Below are positions 5,604 to 5,803 of a stretch of 5,803 nt of DNA, piece after piece. The position numbers and the translations under genes were made by a program. The notes below the pieces were generated by a model. It saw only the letters and a program-made list of their open reading frames with translations, was not told the origin of the DNA and did not search any database. Source of the stretch: an uncultured Roseburia sp. (GTDB taxonomy: Bacteria; Bacillota_A; Clostridia; Lachnospirales; Lachnospiraceae); assembly GCA_900557275.1 (NCBI GenBank), contig USRX01000019.1, forward strand, positions 1 through 5,803. The letters run 5' to 3'. Numbering within the stretch: position 1 is the stretch's first letter; each line of letters begins with the position of its first letter.

Positions 5604-5679
5604 TCGTGAGAAAAGAAGAGATGGTCCTCTGTTACAGAATGTCATGTATTAAGAACATCCAAATATAGGAGGTCACAAA
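5604..5679 (+). promoter_or_regulatory. Candidate L19 leader (autoregulatory 5' UTR of rplS)
   Basis: A ribosomal-protein leader family, L19_leader, is known upstream of rplS in Firmicutes, and this 5' UTR sits where it would be. Visible pairings are an outer GATG/CATC (5620-5623/5656-5659) enclosing a small TCTG/CAGA hairpin (5628-5631/5635-5638), with ATGT/ACAT (5644-5647/5655-5658) as an alternative. CCTC (5626-5629) can also pair with GAGG (5669-5672) in the ribosome binding site, so a mutually exclusive fold that hides the site is conceivable. Stems are short, and assignment to the family rests on position and general resemblance, not on a covariance search. Confidence 0.5.
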
Positions 5680-5803
5680 ATGAACGCAACAGAAATTATC
5701 AAAAACATTGAGGCTGAACAGCTCAAAGCAGAAGCACCGGAGTTCCGTGTTGGTGATACTGTAAAAGTATACGCTAAGATTAAAGAGGGAAACCGTGAAA
5801 GAA
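5680..5803 (+). CDS. rplS: 50S ribosomal protein L19, N-terminal part (runs off the window)
   Basis: The first 41 codons of L19 are present; the gene continues past the right edge. L19 lies at the 30S-50S interface of the large subunit. The translated part starts [20 protein letters not shown] (1-20), followed by [21 protein letters not shown] (given as [20 protein letters not shown], 22-41), the classic L19 beginning with the FRVGDTVKV strand. The ATG at 5680 has a full AGGAGGT six bases upstream (5667-5673). Placement after trmD is the standard bacterial order, though here a 335-bp spacer with its own promoter separates them. Confidence 0.96.
   Translation, partial: MNATEIIKNIEAEQLKAEAPEFRVGDTVKVYAKIKEGNRER

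Overview
The window is a chromosomal housekeeping segment from a low-to-mid GC Gram-positive, most likely a gut Clostridia of the Lachnospiraceae type (Blautia, Dorea, Mediterraneibacter or similar). The reasons are the gene order ylxM-ffh-rpsP-khpA-rimM-trmD-rplS, the strong AGGAGG-type ribosome binding sites, and protein sequences typical of that group, such as the Gly-rich Ffh tail and the Gram-positive style TrmD motifs. The genus is an inference from style; I could not run a search. All genes recognised lie on the + strand.

Layout. Positions 1-135 hold two diverged copies of an 80-bp tandem unit, each with the same 9-bp-stem hairpin. Next comes a PLP-dependent MalY/PatB-type C-S lyase or aminotransferase (177-1349), which is not part of the ribosome/SRP cluster. 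A 226-bp spacer follows, holding a strong inverted repeat that overlaps a candidate -35 box. The cluster then begins: ylxM (1576-1917) and ffh (1920-3287) are 2 bp apart. A 79-bp spacer with two adjacent hairpins leads to rpsP (3367-3612), and khpA (3631-3861) follows after 18 bp. An AT-rich 239-bp spacer with a long hairpin separates khpA from rimM (4101-4604), and trmD (4607-5344) starts 2 bp after rimM. A 335-bp spacer carries a likely promoter and a candidate L19 leader, then rplS begins at 5680 and runs off the right edge.

How the genes work together. YlxM and Ffh belong to the signal recognition particle pathway, which targets nascent membrane and secreted proteins. S16, KhpA, RimM, TrmD and L19 serve ribosome assembly, RNA binding and tRNA decoding fidelity: RimM matures the 30S subunit that contains S16, TrmD makes m1G37 in tRNA, and L19 sits at the subunit interface. 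The spacers suggest at least three transcription or processing units: ylxM-ffh-rpsP-khpA, rimM-trmD, and rplS.

No new multi-gene system is visible; the coding content is conserved core machinery. What deserves a second look is non-coding: the upstream hairpin repeat, the dyad over the ylxM promoter, the structured ffh-rpsP junction, the khpA-rimM spacer, and the rplS leader. There is also one catalytic-position substitution in TrmD (Glu at the Asp169 position).
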